From: Planctomycetaceae bacterium
GTDB lineage: Bacteria; Planctomycetota; Planctomycetia; Pirellulales; Pirellulaceae
DNA length: 37,231 nt
Reading direction: 5' to 3'
Assembly (NCBI GenBank): GCA_024638965.1
Contig: JAHEJI010000023.1
Coordinates: 4,800-42,030, forward strand
Position numbers and translations under genes: made by a program
The notes under the pieces: model-generated
The model's database searches: none
The model's input: the letters and a program-made list of their open reading frames with translations, nothing else
What the model was told of the DNA's origin: nothing
Shown: piece after piece, positions 1 to 9,500 of the stretch
How positions within the stretch are numbered: position 1 is the stretch's first letter
How the letters are laid out: each line of letters begins with the position of its first letter

Positions 1-409
1 CTTCGTAAGCGGTGAAGCCAATTGTTAAGGGGCCCTTCTTAAGTGCGTTTTCTGTCTGATATCGAACCCACACATCGTTGCGAGTCCGCCAGCTGCCATC
101 ACTGTCCGTAATGTGGGCCATTCGTTTTTTGTTACTGCCTTGCCTCTTCACGCGAATGAGCGAGCCTTTTCCCGAGTTGTAGTCTTTCCTGTGCGTCAAA
201 TCGACAACTCCGTGCCCTTGCATATTCGACTGGCCGGCCAGAATAAACACTTTGACCGTTTTGGAGCTTGGCTCTTGACCGATTGAGTCTTGAACAACGA
301 ATATCAAAGCAAGTACAAAAATCAGGCATGTTGTTATCGGTCGACACGTCTGCCAATAAAATGCAATTCCGGATCTGGTCAGTTCCTTGTGAATCAATTG
401 TTTGTTCAC
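1..409 (-). CDS. SASA-type (sialate O-acetylesterase-like) esterase, N-terminal part
   Basis: Partial gene running off the left edge; 136 codons are visible. It starts at a GTG (complement 407-409) preceded by AAGGAG seven bases upstream. The N-terminus has a hydrophobic stretch (TTCLIFVLALIFVVQ, about residues 27-41) that is likely a signal peptide or anchor, then KVFILAGQSNMQGHG at about residues 53-67. GQSN(M) is the block carrying the catalytic serine in the SASA/carbohydrate esterase family 6 of SGNH-type hydrolases. Known members remove acetyl groups from sugars or polysaccharides outside the cytoplasm. Planctomycetes carry many such genes, often near sulfatases, but no neighbour here helps to define a substrate. 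The catalytic Asp and His are beyond the window. The family is fairly sure, the substrate unknown. Confidence 0.8.
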   Translation of the reverse strand, partial: MNKQLIHKELTRSGIAFYWQTCRPITTCLIFVLALIFVVQDSIGQEPSSKTVKVFILAGQSNMQGHGVVDLTHRKDYNSGKGSLIRVKRQGSNKKRMAHITDSDGSWRTRNDVWVRYQTENALKKGPLTIGFTAYE

Positions 410-678
410 GTTGCGCTCCTTCATCCATGTTACTAACGGTTTAAAGCTTTGTCTGCTGCGCAAATTTTCGAACAGGAGATCGCAGAGGAAACGGAGTTGC
501 GTCCAACGGCAAAGTCAAATGTCTCGGTAGTCAATACATCACCTTGGCGGTTGTTGTTGATATTTTCACGGCTCTGATCCATTCTCGGTTTCCTTCGTTT
601 CCTCCTGTTTCAATTTTTGGTTGCGGCGTAAGCCGCGCTGGGAAATCAGTGGTTCAAATCAAACCAACATCCCCATTT

Positions 679-2055
679 CTACCAATCTTGTGTTTCATCT
701 TCGTCGGCCGGGCCGAGTTTGCCACGGACGCTTTCCAGCAAATTGGCCGCGTCATAGATTTTACCGGCTCGAATCACCGTTTTCACGTTGCGCGTGTTAC
801 GAATGCTCTTGATAGGATCGCCTTTGACGATGAACAAATCAGCCACTTTGCCATTTTCGATCGAGCCATAATCTTTTTCAATCTTGAGTGCGCGAGCACC
901 GTTGATCGTTCCAATCAACAGAGCGTCAACCGCCGGAATACCGTTGCGAACGAATGCGTCAAGTTCCCGGTGCGCACCGAATCCGGGTAGATACGTTCCG
1001 TCGCTCACGTGGTCCGTTCCCATCGAGAGTTTCCCGCCGGCTTCGTGAAACGCAGAAATCGTCTTTTGTTTGGCCAGGTAGATATCCTCGAAGACTTGCA
1101 TCGGTCTTTTTGGCTTCCGATTCTGAACATGTTCCTGCACAAAAGGCGTGAAAAACTTTCGCTCGTCGATCCAGTAGTCGTACTCTTCTTTGGGAAGTCC
1201 GGGATAGCCATAAGCCGTTAGCGTCGCGTCGAAAACAACGTTTTTGTCGACGAACAACTGTACGGCTTTTTCGTATTCCGGCATATCCCGAGTGATATTT
1301 CCGAGCACCGCATAAGCGGACTTCGAATCAGACATCGCGTCTCCGCCGATAAAATGTTCGATGCGATCGATTCCTAATTCGATGGCATCGCGAGGATTGA
1401 CCGAATTGCGGAAGCCGGAATCCAGGTGCCCTGTCACGGTCAAACCATGTTGGTGAGCTTGTTCAACCAGTACTTTTAACGAATCGGGATCAATGGCTTT
1501 GGCCTTGAAACCGCCCACACCCTGCCTGGACCAAAAATCGACTTCATCCCGTATTTCCTCGGCGGGCTTCTTCCCGCGCCAACCAGGTCGGGCTCGTCCA
1601 AAGTACGGACCACTATTAAGTAGCTGAGGCCCGATCTGTTCGCCTGATTCGATCCGTTTTCGCAAAGCCAACATTTCTTCCGGTGCGAATTCACCGCAGG
1701 AGAAAGTTGTCGTGATGCCATTGGCCAGATAAATTACGGGCATCACGGCAAATTCTTCACGCCGTTTTTTGAACAGACGGACGTTGTAATGCGCGTGACA
1801 ATCGATCAGCCCGGGCAAAACGTACTCTTCGTCGGTCAACTCAATCGTCTTCACTGCCTTAAAATCGCTCACAGGCCGATCAAGACTCAACAGCCGTCCG
1901 TCTTTGATGGCGATCGCGATAGTTTCCTTAAACGATTTTGAACTCGTTTCAAATACATGACCCCCAACGATCAAAGTGTCGACCTCGGTTTGTGCCGTTG
2001 CCGAAGCCGAAAATGCCAAAATTGTCAGAACGATGGCCGCGTGAGTTTTTACCAT
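679..2055 (-). CDS. exported metal-dependent amidohydrolase (imidazolonepropionase/prolidase-like)
   Basis: A 458-residue protein of the amidohydrolase superfamily. The chosen ATG at 2055 begins a clear signal peptide (MVKTHAAIVLTILAFSASATAQ); the frame is open further upstream but that extension is Arg-rich and unlike a signal. Metal-site motifs occur in family order: HxH in PGLIDCHAHYN (H87, H89), a candidate carbamylated lysine in GGFKAK (K184 or K186), H210 in TVTGHLDSG, H234 in RIEHFIGG and D348 in SMGTDH. A beta-sandwich part is formed by the N-terminal strands and the C-terminal segment ADLFIVKGDP. Relatives hydrolyse cyclic amides or dipeptides; the substrate cannot be told. It probably acts in the periplasm. 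It stands alone on its strand, 269 bases upstream of the SASA gene and divergent from the next gene. Confidence 0.9.
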   Translation of the reverse strand: MVKTHAAIVLTILAFSASATAQTEVDTLIVGGHVFETSSKSFKETIAIAIKDGRLLSLDRPVSDFKAVKTIELTDEEYVLPGLIDCHAHYNVRLFKKRREEFAVMPVIYLANGITTTFSCGEFAPEEMLALRKRIESGEQIGPQLLNSGPYFGRARPGWRGKKPAEEIRDEVDFWSRQGVGGFKAKAIDPDSLKVLVEQAHQHGLTVTGHLDSGFRNSVNPRDAIELGIDRIEHFIGGDAMSDSKSAYAVLGNITRDMPEYEKAVQLFVDKNVVFDATLTAYGYPGLPKEEYDYWIDERKFFTPFVQEHVQNRKPKRPMQVFEDIYLAKQKTISAFHEAGGKLSMGTDHVSDGTYLPGFGAHRELDAFVRNGIPAVDALLIGTINGARALKIEKDYGSIENGKVADLFIVKGDPIKSIRNTRNVKTVIRAGKIYDAANLLESVRGKLGPADEDETQDW

Positions 2056-2379
2056 TGTTTTCCAACTTGCAAACTGAAGAATCATTTGCATCATGATCGA
2101 TGTGAATCGCCGCACAGTCAAGCAGCCAAACCGGCGGGTCGCCATTTTGCGGCTCGGTAGTTCTCCAGCGGAGCGAACAGCCATAACTAGAGTTCCCATC
2201 GAGACTCAATACTCAAATACGGCCATCCAGCCATTCGCACTGGCAACGACAGACTATTGGATTTGTTTGATTGTTTTCGACCGCAAAAGTATACTTCGGA
2301 GTATCAGGGGCTGATCAATTGAGGAACTGCGAATCTACGCGCGGAGGCGAACCGACCGATTTCACAGAAGAGGAAAAAA

Positions 2380-3492
2380 ATGAAACGCCCTAAACGAACA
2401 AAGAGATCTCAATTCGACTATCGCAAGCTCGAGGACAGAATCTGCCTTACCGTTACCGCATCCGTGACCCAAACCGGTTCGTTATCCGTCAGGGGGTTCT
2501 CCGATGGCCTCGTTCAGATCAACGCGCTGGGCAACCAGCAATTCCAGATCACGGACAATGGTGCTCCCGTCGCAACCGTTAACGGAGTTCGGCAAAATAT
2601 TGTCGTCAGAATCAATCCCAGTCCGCTTAATGACACTGTTCGAATCAACTTGCTGAACGAAGCCATCGACAACGTGGTTGTGGAATTGAGCGATGGTACC
2701 AACGATTTTGAGATCACCGGAAACGTACCGATCATGCGCGTGATCTACAAAGGCGGAAGTGGTCAAGACACAGTCGTGACGAACGTCGACACGACAAGAA
2801 TCACAGCAGTTTCAGGATTCGATGGGTCCAATTCCTTTTTGGCTCAAAATAACTCGCGAAGATTTCGATATCGCGGTGGAGTTGACGCTGACAATGTTAC
2901 TCTTGGTTCGACCCTAGCTCCAGGCTCGACTCAAGCGGAATTCGCCGGTATCATTCCGGGCGACGGCGAAAACCGATTTGAATGCTTTGCGACGATCACC
3001 GAAAATCTCTATTTTCGCGGTGGCGAAGACCGTGATACAGTGACCACCTTTGACGTGAACAATACCGCCAGTTTCGTAATGGGCAACGGAAGTAACGTCC
3101 TGTTTTTGGATGGAGACTACAATCGCCTTTTCGTTCGAGGTGGATTTGATACGGATTCGGTTTTCTTTGATGAGAACAGCTCCGTTTCTCAACGAGTAGG
3201 AGTGATTTTGTTCGGCGGTAACGACTTTGTACGAGTCGACGGTCGCTTTACAACCGACTTTTACTTCAATTCGACCGATGGAACCGATCAAGTTTTTATC
3301 GATAGTTCCGCGTTGGTAATTGGAAACGTCAGCGTCCTGCTTGGTGCTGACTTCAACCAATTCACGCACAACGGTGAGATTCGTGGTGATCTGTATGTTG
3401 CCAGCTACAACGTCGGCGACAACTACCGTATCAACGGGACAGTTCTCGGTAGGATCCGGCTCCGCCCTGGTGGGCAAGGTGGCGGCGGGTAG
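2380..3492 (+). CDS. secreted protein with planctomycete LEDR export motif
   Basis: A 370-residue protein preceded by AGAAGAGGAAAAAA, a good ribosome-binding site. The N-terminus is basic (MKRPKRTKRS) and followed by QFDYRKLEDRICL at residues 11-23, matching the short planctomycete extracellular motif (F-x-x-LE-x-R-x-L, Pfam Planc_extracel family) that precedes many large secreted proteins. The rest is an acidic, Asn/Gly/Thr-rich all-beta pattern with recurring units such as FRGGEDRDTV, FVRGGFDTDSV and FGGNDFVRVDG. These resemble degenerate repeat rungs of a beta-helix or a calcium-binding fold, although I see no strict RTX nonapeptides. It ends in a Gly-rich tail (RPGGQGGGG). It is likely a surface or secreted structural protein. 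No enzymatic motif is visible. Confidence 0.75.
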   Translation: MKRPKRTKRSQFDYRKLEDRICLTVTASVTQTGSLSVRGFSDGLVQINALGNQQFQITDNGAPVATVNGVRQNIVVRINPSPLNDTVRINLLNEAIDNVVVELSDGTNDFEITGNVPIMRVIYKGGSGQDTVVTNVDTTRITAVSGFDGSNSFLAQNNSRRFRYRGGVDADNVTLGSTLAPGSTQAEFAGIIPGDGENRFECFATITENLYFRGGEDRDTVTTFDVNNTASFVMGNGSNVLFLDGDYNRLFVRGGFDTDSVFFDENSSVSQRVGVILFGGNDFVRVDGRFTTDFYFNSTDGTDQVFIDSSALVIGNVSVLLGADFNQFTHNGEIRGDLYVASYNVGDNYRINGTVLGRIRLRPGGQGGGG

Positions 3493-3494
3493 AC

Positions 3495-3527
3495 CAGTTG
3501 GCAGAAAGCAGTTGGCAGGAAGCAGTG
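3495..3527. repeat. CAGTTGGCAG-type short tandem repeat
   Basis: CAGTTGGCAGAAAG is followed by CAGTTGGCAGGAAGCAGT immediately after the stop of the secreted-protein gene. The same motif family recurs after smc at 10165-10234. It behaves like a dispersed low-complexity intergenic repeat. Confidence 0.7.
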
Positions 3528-3560
3528 TTAACCGGGTAATTCTAGGGTCATCGACTAAAT

Positions 3561-3673
3561 CGTTATCGTACTCGTATTCTTAGTCGTCTTCGTAGTCGTA
3601 GTCATACTCATACTCATACACGTACTCATACACGTACTCGTACTCGTACTCGTAGTCGTACTCGTAGTCGTAG
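3561..3673. repeat. degenerate trinucleotide/hexanucleotide repeat (TCGTAC/TCGTAG/TCATAC)
   Basis: About 110 bases are built almost entirely from GTA/ATA alternating with CTC/GTC/CAC triplets. Read on the minus strand in one frame it encodes an alternating Tyr-acidic peptide (YDYEYDYEYEYEYV and so on, ending EDD and a stop). An in-frame TAG lies roughly 15 codons before the repeat on that strand, so the frame is only about 40 codons and is probably not a gene on its own. It may be the leftover 3' tail of a lost gene or a slippage-grown spacer. Confidence 0.75.
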
Positions 3674-3754
3674 ACACGTACTCCGTGCGGCACCGACTAA
3701 TCGCGGGTGTCGAGACGGGAAAAACTTTGCAAAGCGTCTTTCATTCCCATGCAA

Positions 3755-3949
3755 TTAAATTCCAAATTTACGCCTCAGGAATTCGGAAATCGCTAACGAA
3801 TACTCCTTCATTTCATCAAAAGGCCCGCGGGCGAAACACCATTTGATCGTCGTGCATAAGTCGACGAGGCCATCCAAGAGAACCTCCAACCCATGCCAAA
3901 TCGAATACAAAGGGATCAATAAGCGAGCAATAAGTCGTTTGAGAATCAT
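3755..3949 (-). CDS. doubtful small protein, 64 residues
   Basis: A short minus-strand frame with an ATG at 3949 (a TTG 14 codons further up is also possible). The peptide has a hydrophobic amphipathic N-terminal half (LKRLIARLLIPLYSIWHGLEVLLDGLVDL) and a polar C-terminus ending RRKFGI. There is no clear ribosome-binding site and no family I recognise. It could be a small membrane-associated protein or a chance frame in a gap. Confidence 0.2.
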   Translation of the reverse strand: MILKRLIARLLIPLYSIWHGLEVLLDGLVDLCTTIKWCFARGPFDEMKEYSLAISEFLRRKFGI

Positions 3950-4448
3950 GTTCGGCGAGAACTCTCGTGCTAAAGGGCACAATATTGACAAGATGAGGGT
4001 TTTGTTGGCGTATCAGTGGAAGGCGAAATCTGGTGGCTAGCTGGTGTTTTCGGTAAAGTGAGAAGACGAGGCTGAAACGGAGTCCTTGTTAAACTCGTTT
4101 TTCAATTTCGCCAACTTTCTAAGCCCTTTCGAGAGTATGATTGCCAATTTTTAACTTTTTTTGTCGGAAGGACGTAGCGCCGACTTTAAGCCAATTAGCC
4201 CGTTATCCGGATCGGATCAGAAGGATTATGCGGATCGGGAGGATTCGGATATCGACCGACTCGCGCTGCAAAATCACACTTTGCCAGCTAGGAAATGCTT
4301 GCGAAACGAAAACTGGTCTTTCACCGCCATTCTTCCGCATTGACGTTTAGCCAATCAGCGTCTAATCTCGCGCTCCAATCCATTCCATGCGCCAGGATTG
4401 CGCTCATGACTACGGTGGTTGCATCGGCCAGCCAAGGAAGGCTTCGAT

Positions 4449-6296
4449 ATGAAGACTCGACAGCAAAAAAATCAAACAGCACGCGCGAACCTTCAATTTG
4501 GCAGACGGTTCTTCATCGCAGGTTTAATCGTTTCTCTCTGCGGATGCACCAACATGATCAAGCGTGGGCAGAGTCCTGATGACCAAATGATCAAGCTCTC
4601 TGAAGAAGTCTCGGAGACCAAATACATTGCCGATGCTTGCCGGATCTTCGGAATGAATTTCGCCAAGATCGAGGGTATTGGGATGGTGATGAACCTTGAT
4701 GGAACAGGCAGTAATCCGGTTGCCAGCGGTCAGCGAGACCATCTGATTGCGGAGATGAAGTCGCGCGGAGTCGAGAATTCTTCAACGCTTTTGTCGAGTA
4801 AAAATTCTTCGTTGGTGGTGTTGCAGGGTTTATTGCCACCAGCGATTCGCAAGGGGGACCGATTTGATGTCGAAGTCAAGACGCTGCCCAAAACTGAGAC
4901 CAGCAGCCTTGAGCACGGCTACCTGGTGGAGACGAGGATGCGACCCATGGCATTGCTCGGTCGCGGTGTCAAACAGGGTCATGTGACAGGCTATGCAAAA
5001 GGTAGCGTTTTGGTGAATTCGGTGTTCGAATCGCGCCAGGACCGCCCCAACAAGGTACGTGGTTGGATCTTTGGTGGGGGCATCGCCACGGAAGACCGCC
5101 CGATTGGGTTAACGATGCGTACGGACCATTCAGTGCGAACGACGACCAGTATTGCCCGGGCAATCAATGAACGATTCAAAACGGTGGACCAATCGGGGCG
5201 AAAAGGAGTTGCGACTCCGAAAAACGACAAAGTCGTTGAATTGCAGGTGCCAGACGAATATCGCCTCAACGTCGGTCGATATTTGCAAGTCATCATGAAT
5301 ATCGCGTTTGATGAATCCGACGATAAACGGGTCAACCGCCTGGATCTGCTCGATCAGAAGATGACTGAATCAATCGACTGTCTGGAAACGGCACTCCGGC
5401 TGGAAGGTTTTGGCAAAGAAGCCGTTCCGGCGCTGAAACGATCTTTGCGGCACCACGACATGGAAGTCAAATTTCACGCCGCGCAGGCCCTTGCCTATAT
5501 GGGCGAGTCCGCTGGACTTGAGATTCTGCAAAAAGCCGCCGAGACTGATTCGGCGTTTCGGTGGCATGCATTGACGGCGATCGCTTCCCTGGACGACATT
5601 GCGGCGGATTCCGCACTTGCTAAGCTAATGCACTCCGAAAGCGCTGAAACAAGATATGGCGCCTTCCGATCATTGCGAACGAGCTCACCGCACGATCCGA
5701 TTGTCAAAGGAACTCCGATGGAGGATTTCTACTTCCACGTGGTTGCTTCAGACACCGATCCAATGATGCATTTTTCCCGTTCCCAGAGGCCGGAATTGGT
5801 ATGCTTTGGAGAAAACCAAAATGTGTCGGACGACCTTCTTTACGTCACTCCAGGTTTGACGGTCAAAGGCGATGGCGACGGAAAAATTCGCATCACCCGG
5901 TTTAAACGCAACGGTGAACAGCGCAAAGTCTGTTCGACCAATATTCCCGACTTGGTTCGTTCCTTGTCTGAAGTTGGCTGTGACTACAGCACGTTGTTGA
6001 CGATGTTCCGTGAGGCTAAACAAAACGGCCGGTTAAACACTCGACTGGTGGTCAACGCCGTGCCCCGATTCGGAGGTAAATCCGATCATCAATCGGCCGC
6101 TGACGACCAACCAGAAAAGTCAAATCGCTCTTTCGCGGGCCCTTTACCGGAGCTATTTCGGACCGGGGACACCAGCGAAAAACGGATTCAACGTGCCAAA
6201 ACTGACGAGCTTAGTTCTGCAAATGCCGCAAAAAATAGGGGCGAAACAAAGTCCCCATTGAGTAGAATGAAAGATTGGTTCACCGGTGGCGAATGA
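4449..6296 (+). CDS. lipoprotein with FlgI (P-ring)-like domain and HEAT-like repeats
   Basis: A 615-residue protein. The ATG at 4449 is preceded by CCAAGGAAGG at a suitable distance and puts a lipoprotein signal at the N-terminus (FFIAGLIVSLCGC, lipidated Cys probably C33). Residues about 58-290 follow the flagellar P-ring protein FlgI: IEGIGMVMNLDGTGSNP corresponds to the FlgI GYGLVVGLNGTGD segment, and LLPPAIRKGDRFDVEVKT to its LPPFA-G-RIDV-V segment. Residues about 300-430 are helical repeats of HEAT/PBS-lyase type (AVPALKRSLRHHDMEVKFHA, EILQKAAETD, ALAKLMHSE). The last 185 residues are polar and unrecognised. FlgI normally forms the P ring of the flagellar basal body, but no flagellar gene lies nearby and the protein is a predicted lipoprotein. 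A flagellar role is therefore doubtful; an envelope ring or scaffold is conceivable but unproven. Confidence 0.8.
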   Translation: MKTRQQKNQTARANLQFGRRFFIAGLIVSLCGCTNMIKRGQSPDDQMIKLSEEVSETKYIADACRIFGMNFAKIEGIGMVMNLDGTGSNPVASGQRDHLIAEMKSRGVENSSTLLSSKNSSLVVLQGLLPPAIRKGDRFDVEVKTLPKTETSSLEHGYLVETRMRPMALLGRGVKQGHVTGYAKGSVLVNSVFESRQDRPNKVRGWIFGGGIATEDRPIGLTMRTDHSVRTTTSIARAINERFKTVDQSGRKGVATPKNDKVVELQVPDEYRLNVGRYLQVIMNIAFDESDDKRVNRLDLLDQKMTESIDCLETALRLEGFGKEAVPALKRSLRHHDMEVKFHAAQALAYMGESAGLEILQKAAETDSAFRWHALTAIASLDDIAADSALAKLMHSESAETRYGAFRSLRTSSPHDPIVKGTPMEDFYFHVVASDTDPMMHFSRSQRPELVCFGENQNVSDDLLYVTPGLTVKGDGDGKIRITRFKRNGEQRKVCSTNIPDLVRSLSEVGCDYSTLLTMFREAKQNGRLNTRLVVNAVPRFGGKSDHQSAADDQPEKSNRSFAGPLPELFRTGDTSEKRIQRAKTDELSSANAAKNRGETKSPLSRMKDWFTGGE

Positions 6297-6511
6297 GGTT
6301 GGATACCCGCCTGCTGGCCAATGGTGGGGCATTACCGTTATTTAGCCAAGAAATAGCCAAAGTCATTCTAAGGGAGCTTTAGCGACCGAAGAATCTCGCG
6401 TAAAAACAAGAGAGATCCTTCAGTCCCCCTATCGAACGGTTTTGAGTGCCAATAAGGCTAACCCTGTTCTGGCCATAATTACTGTCATATTAACAAGTTA
6501 CGGAAAGTTGC

Positions 6512-9500
6512 ATGCTTAAAGCCCTCGAAATCAGTGGCTTTAAGAGCTTTGCCGACAAGACTCGTTTTGAGTTTCCGCCCGGGATTACGGTCGTCGTCGG
6601 TCCCAATGGCTCGGGCAAATCAAATATCGTCGATGCCATCAAATGGGTGCTTGGTGAGCAAAGCGCTAAGAGTCTGCGCGGCAAAGACATGTCCGATGTC
6701 ATCTTCAAAGGATCGACCGGAGCCGGGGCTCGGAAGCCGGCGAATGCAGCGACGGCGACCTTGATTCTGGAAAACAACGACGGGCAATTCCCCTTCGACG
6801 CAGATGAAGTTCACGTCGGCCGCCGAGTCTACCGAAGCGGCGAAACAGAATATCTGATCAACGGTGAAACGAGTCGGCTCAAAGACATCAGAAACCTGTT
6901 CCGTGGTACCGGGATCGGAACCGACGCCTATAGTCTGATTGAGCAAGGTAAAGTCGATCGTTTGTTGCAAGCGAACGCAAAGGATCGACGAGCGATTTTT
7001 GAAGAGGCGGCAGGCATTAGTCGCTTCAAAGCCAAAAAAATCGAAGCAGAAAGACGCCTTGCCCGTGTCGACGCTAGTTTGATTCGCCTTGCCGATATCG
7101 TCGAAGAAGTCGGAAGTCGTTATCGACGCGTCAAATCTCAAGCCTCCAAGGCAGTTCGCTACAAGGAGTACACCGAGCGACTTCAACAGTTGCGTACGTA
7201 TGTCGGCATGAAGGACTGGCGGACCTTTTCCGAAAAACTCGAGGCCTCTGAAGCCGAAGTTCAAAATACCCAGAAACAATCGAATGAGCTACAAACGCAA
7301 ATCAGCGAACGAGAGAGTCGAGCCAGAGAATTTGAATCCGAACTCGACAAGATTTCGGCAAGACTGCAGCAGCAGCAGGAGCTGGCGGCAGACTATCGAG
7401 AGAAAATTGCTCAGGCTGAATCGTTAATTTCGCTAAACCAATCGCGATTGACCGACCTTGGCGAACGCGACGAACAGCTTCGTATACAGATTGAACGCAC
7501 CAACAAACGAACCCAAGAATTTAAGTCATTGATCGAAACCACCGCCGCGGAATTGGAGACGGCGGAGCTGAATTATCGTGATTCGGCTGACGAACTGAAA
7601 CGAATGGAAACCCGTCTGAGCGAATTGGATACCGCACTGGAATCTTATCGCTCAGAAAATGAATCGAGCCGGTTTCAGTTTTCGGAATTGATGGCGTTGA
7701 TTTCCGAGATAGGTCGGTTAGTCAGCTCCGGCGACACACAATTCAAATCGTTAACGGAATCCAAAGCCAAATATGGTTCTCAAGTCGATGCGTTGACTCA
7801 ATCTGTAAAGGAACTTAGACACCAGCATCAGGAGTTTTTTGACGAAAAACAACGACTCAAAAGCGAGGCTGAATCGAGCGACAGTCATTTGGCTGATTCA
7901 CGCCAACAATGTGACGATTACAAAGCGGAACTTGATGCGGCTCAAGAGAAGCTAAGCCAACTTGCGAATCAACACGCCGGAATGTCACAACGGGCCGAAG
8001 TCATCGAAGAACTTGAAAAGAGGCTCGAAGGCATCAATGCCGGGGCCAGGGAACTGCTCCAGATGGCGCGAGAGGATCGTTCCGGCCCAGTGAGTGAAAT
8101 CATCGGTCTGGTTGCTGACCTGGTTACGGTTAACGTACAGCATGCCGGCATCGTGGATGTCGCACTCGGGGATGTCGCCCAGTACATTGTGGTTGACGGC
8201 GACCGGCTGGTGAATTTGATCGCTGACGAAAAACTCAAGGTACACGGTCGCGTCGGCGTAATACAGCTCGATTCACCGACGACGATGGGTGCCGACCCGA
8301 ATGTCGACCTGAATGGCTTGCCGGGTGTGATTGGTCGAGCCGATCGTTTGGTTCAGGCAAAAACACCTTTTGCAAACTTCGTTCGCAAGTTGCTGGGCGG
8401 AACCTGGGTCGTTAAAACGCTCGCCGACGCGCTTCAGTTGCACCAGATTCGAGCTCAAGCGGTCAGGTTCGTCTCGCTTGATGGCGAAGTGGTCGAGGCC
8501 GATGGGACTGTGGTCGTGGGTCCCAAGACGTCCCAGATGGGCCTGGTATCGCGACGAAGCGAACTGCGGGCACTGCACCGCGAACTGAATCGACTTGATC
8601 AAGAAATAAAACTGTCCGAGAGTGACGTTGCACACCTGAAGGAACGCGTTGCGAGTTCCGAATTGGAAGTTCAACAACTGATCAACAAGAACAGTGATTT
8701 GGCGGCGCAATTGTCGGATCAAACTTCGCAAGCCAACGCAACAGAAAAACAGCTGGGACATTATCAACAGCAACTCGACCAAGCGCAACTGGATTTGGAT
8801 GAGTCGTCGGACCGATTGAGCAAGCTTGAGTTCAAACTTGTCGGCGAACGCGAAAAACTGGCAGCCAGTGAACTTCGAGCCAACCAGATCAACCAAGCTT
8901 TGGAGCAAAATCAGATCAAGGAGGTCGAATCTCAAAAAGAACGCACCGATGTCGAAAAAGGTGCGACGCTGGCAAAAGTGCGACTTGCCAAGAGTGAGCA
9001 GCAATTGGAGGACCTGCAGTCTCGATACGTTCAATATGAAAACGATTACGCTGAGCATCAGACGTCGGTAAATCAGCTTGAAGCGCAGCTGGCGGCCGAC
9101 AATAAATCTCGGGAGCTGGCCGAGGGTGAAATTGTTCAAGCCAATGAAGAACTTGTTCGGCAAACGCAAAGCCGAGACGAACTGACTGACGAGCTGACGC
9201 AATTGACTCAGGCACGATCCGAATTGGATGCGAAACGCCGGAAACAGGCAATCGAGCTAACGGGATTCCGCGATCAACTCCGAAACGTTCATGACCAGCT
9301 TCACCAATCTCAAATGCGCGTTGAACAGTTGACCATGCAGCGCGAACAGCTGGCGGAACGGTTGCGCGAGGATTACGGGATTGAGATCGCTGCGGTTGAC
9401 GTTGAGCTTTCACAGGAAGAAATGCAAAAGCGTGACGAAGTCGACGAGGAAATTACCACGCTTCGCAAAAAGATCGGTTCCATCGGAGCGGTGAACGTCG

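Larger units (their letters stand above)
3493..4448. other. 956-base gap with low-complexity repeats; at most one doubtful small ORF
   Basis: No convincing gene. The left part holds a CAGTTGGCAG-type repeat (3495-3527) and a long TCGTAC/TCGTAG simple repeat (3561-3673), both listed separately. A minus-strand frame of about 65-78 codons lies at 3755-3991. The stretch 4021-4448 has several short overlapping frames but none with a good ribosome-binding site or recognisable product. The promoter of the FlgI-like gene should lie at its right end. Confidence 0.6.

Noticed and set aside
623..636. GCGGC-GTAA-GCCGC hairpin after the amidohydrolase
   Set aside because: Short stem without a U-run in the direction of transcription.
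544..990. Plus-strand 148-codon frame antisense to the amidohydrolase
   Set aside because: It overlaps the strongly supported amidohydrolase on the other strand and has no family motif.
2291..2304. ATACT-TCGG-AGTAT mini-hairpin upstream of the secreted-protein gene
   Set aside because: Only a five-base stem; such structures occur by chance and no function is indicated.
3561..3673. CRISPR array
   Set aside because: The units are three to six bases long and continuous, with no spacers; this is simple-sequence DNA.
6395..6420. Partial inverted repeat upstream of smc (GAATCTCGCG / AGAGAGATCC)
   Set aside because: The arms mismatch at several positions and no T-run follows, so it cannot be called a terminator or operator.
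8273..9202. 309-codon minus-strand frame inside smc
   Set aside because: Antisense shadow of the coiled-coil region; Leu/Phe/Gln-rich composition mirrors the Glu/Gln codons of smc.
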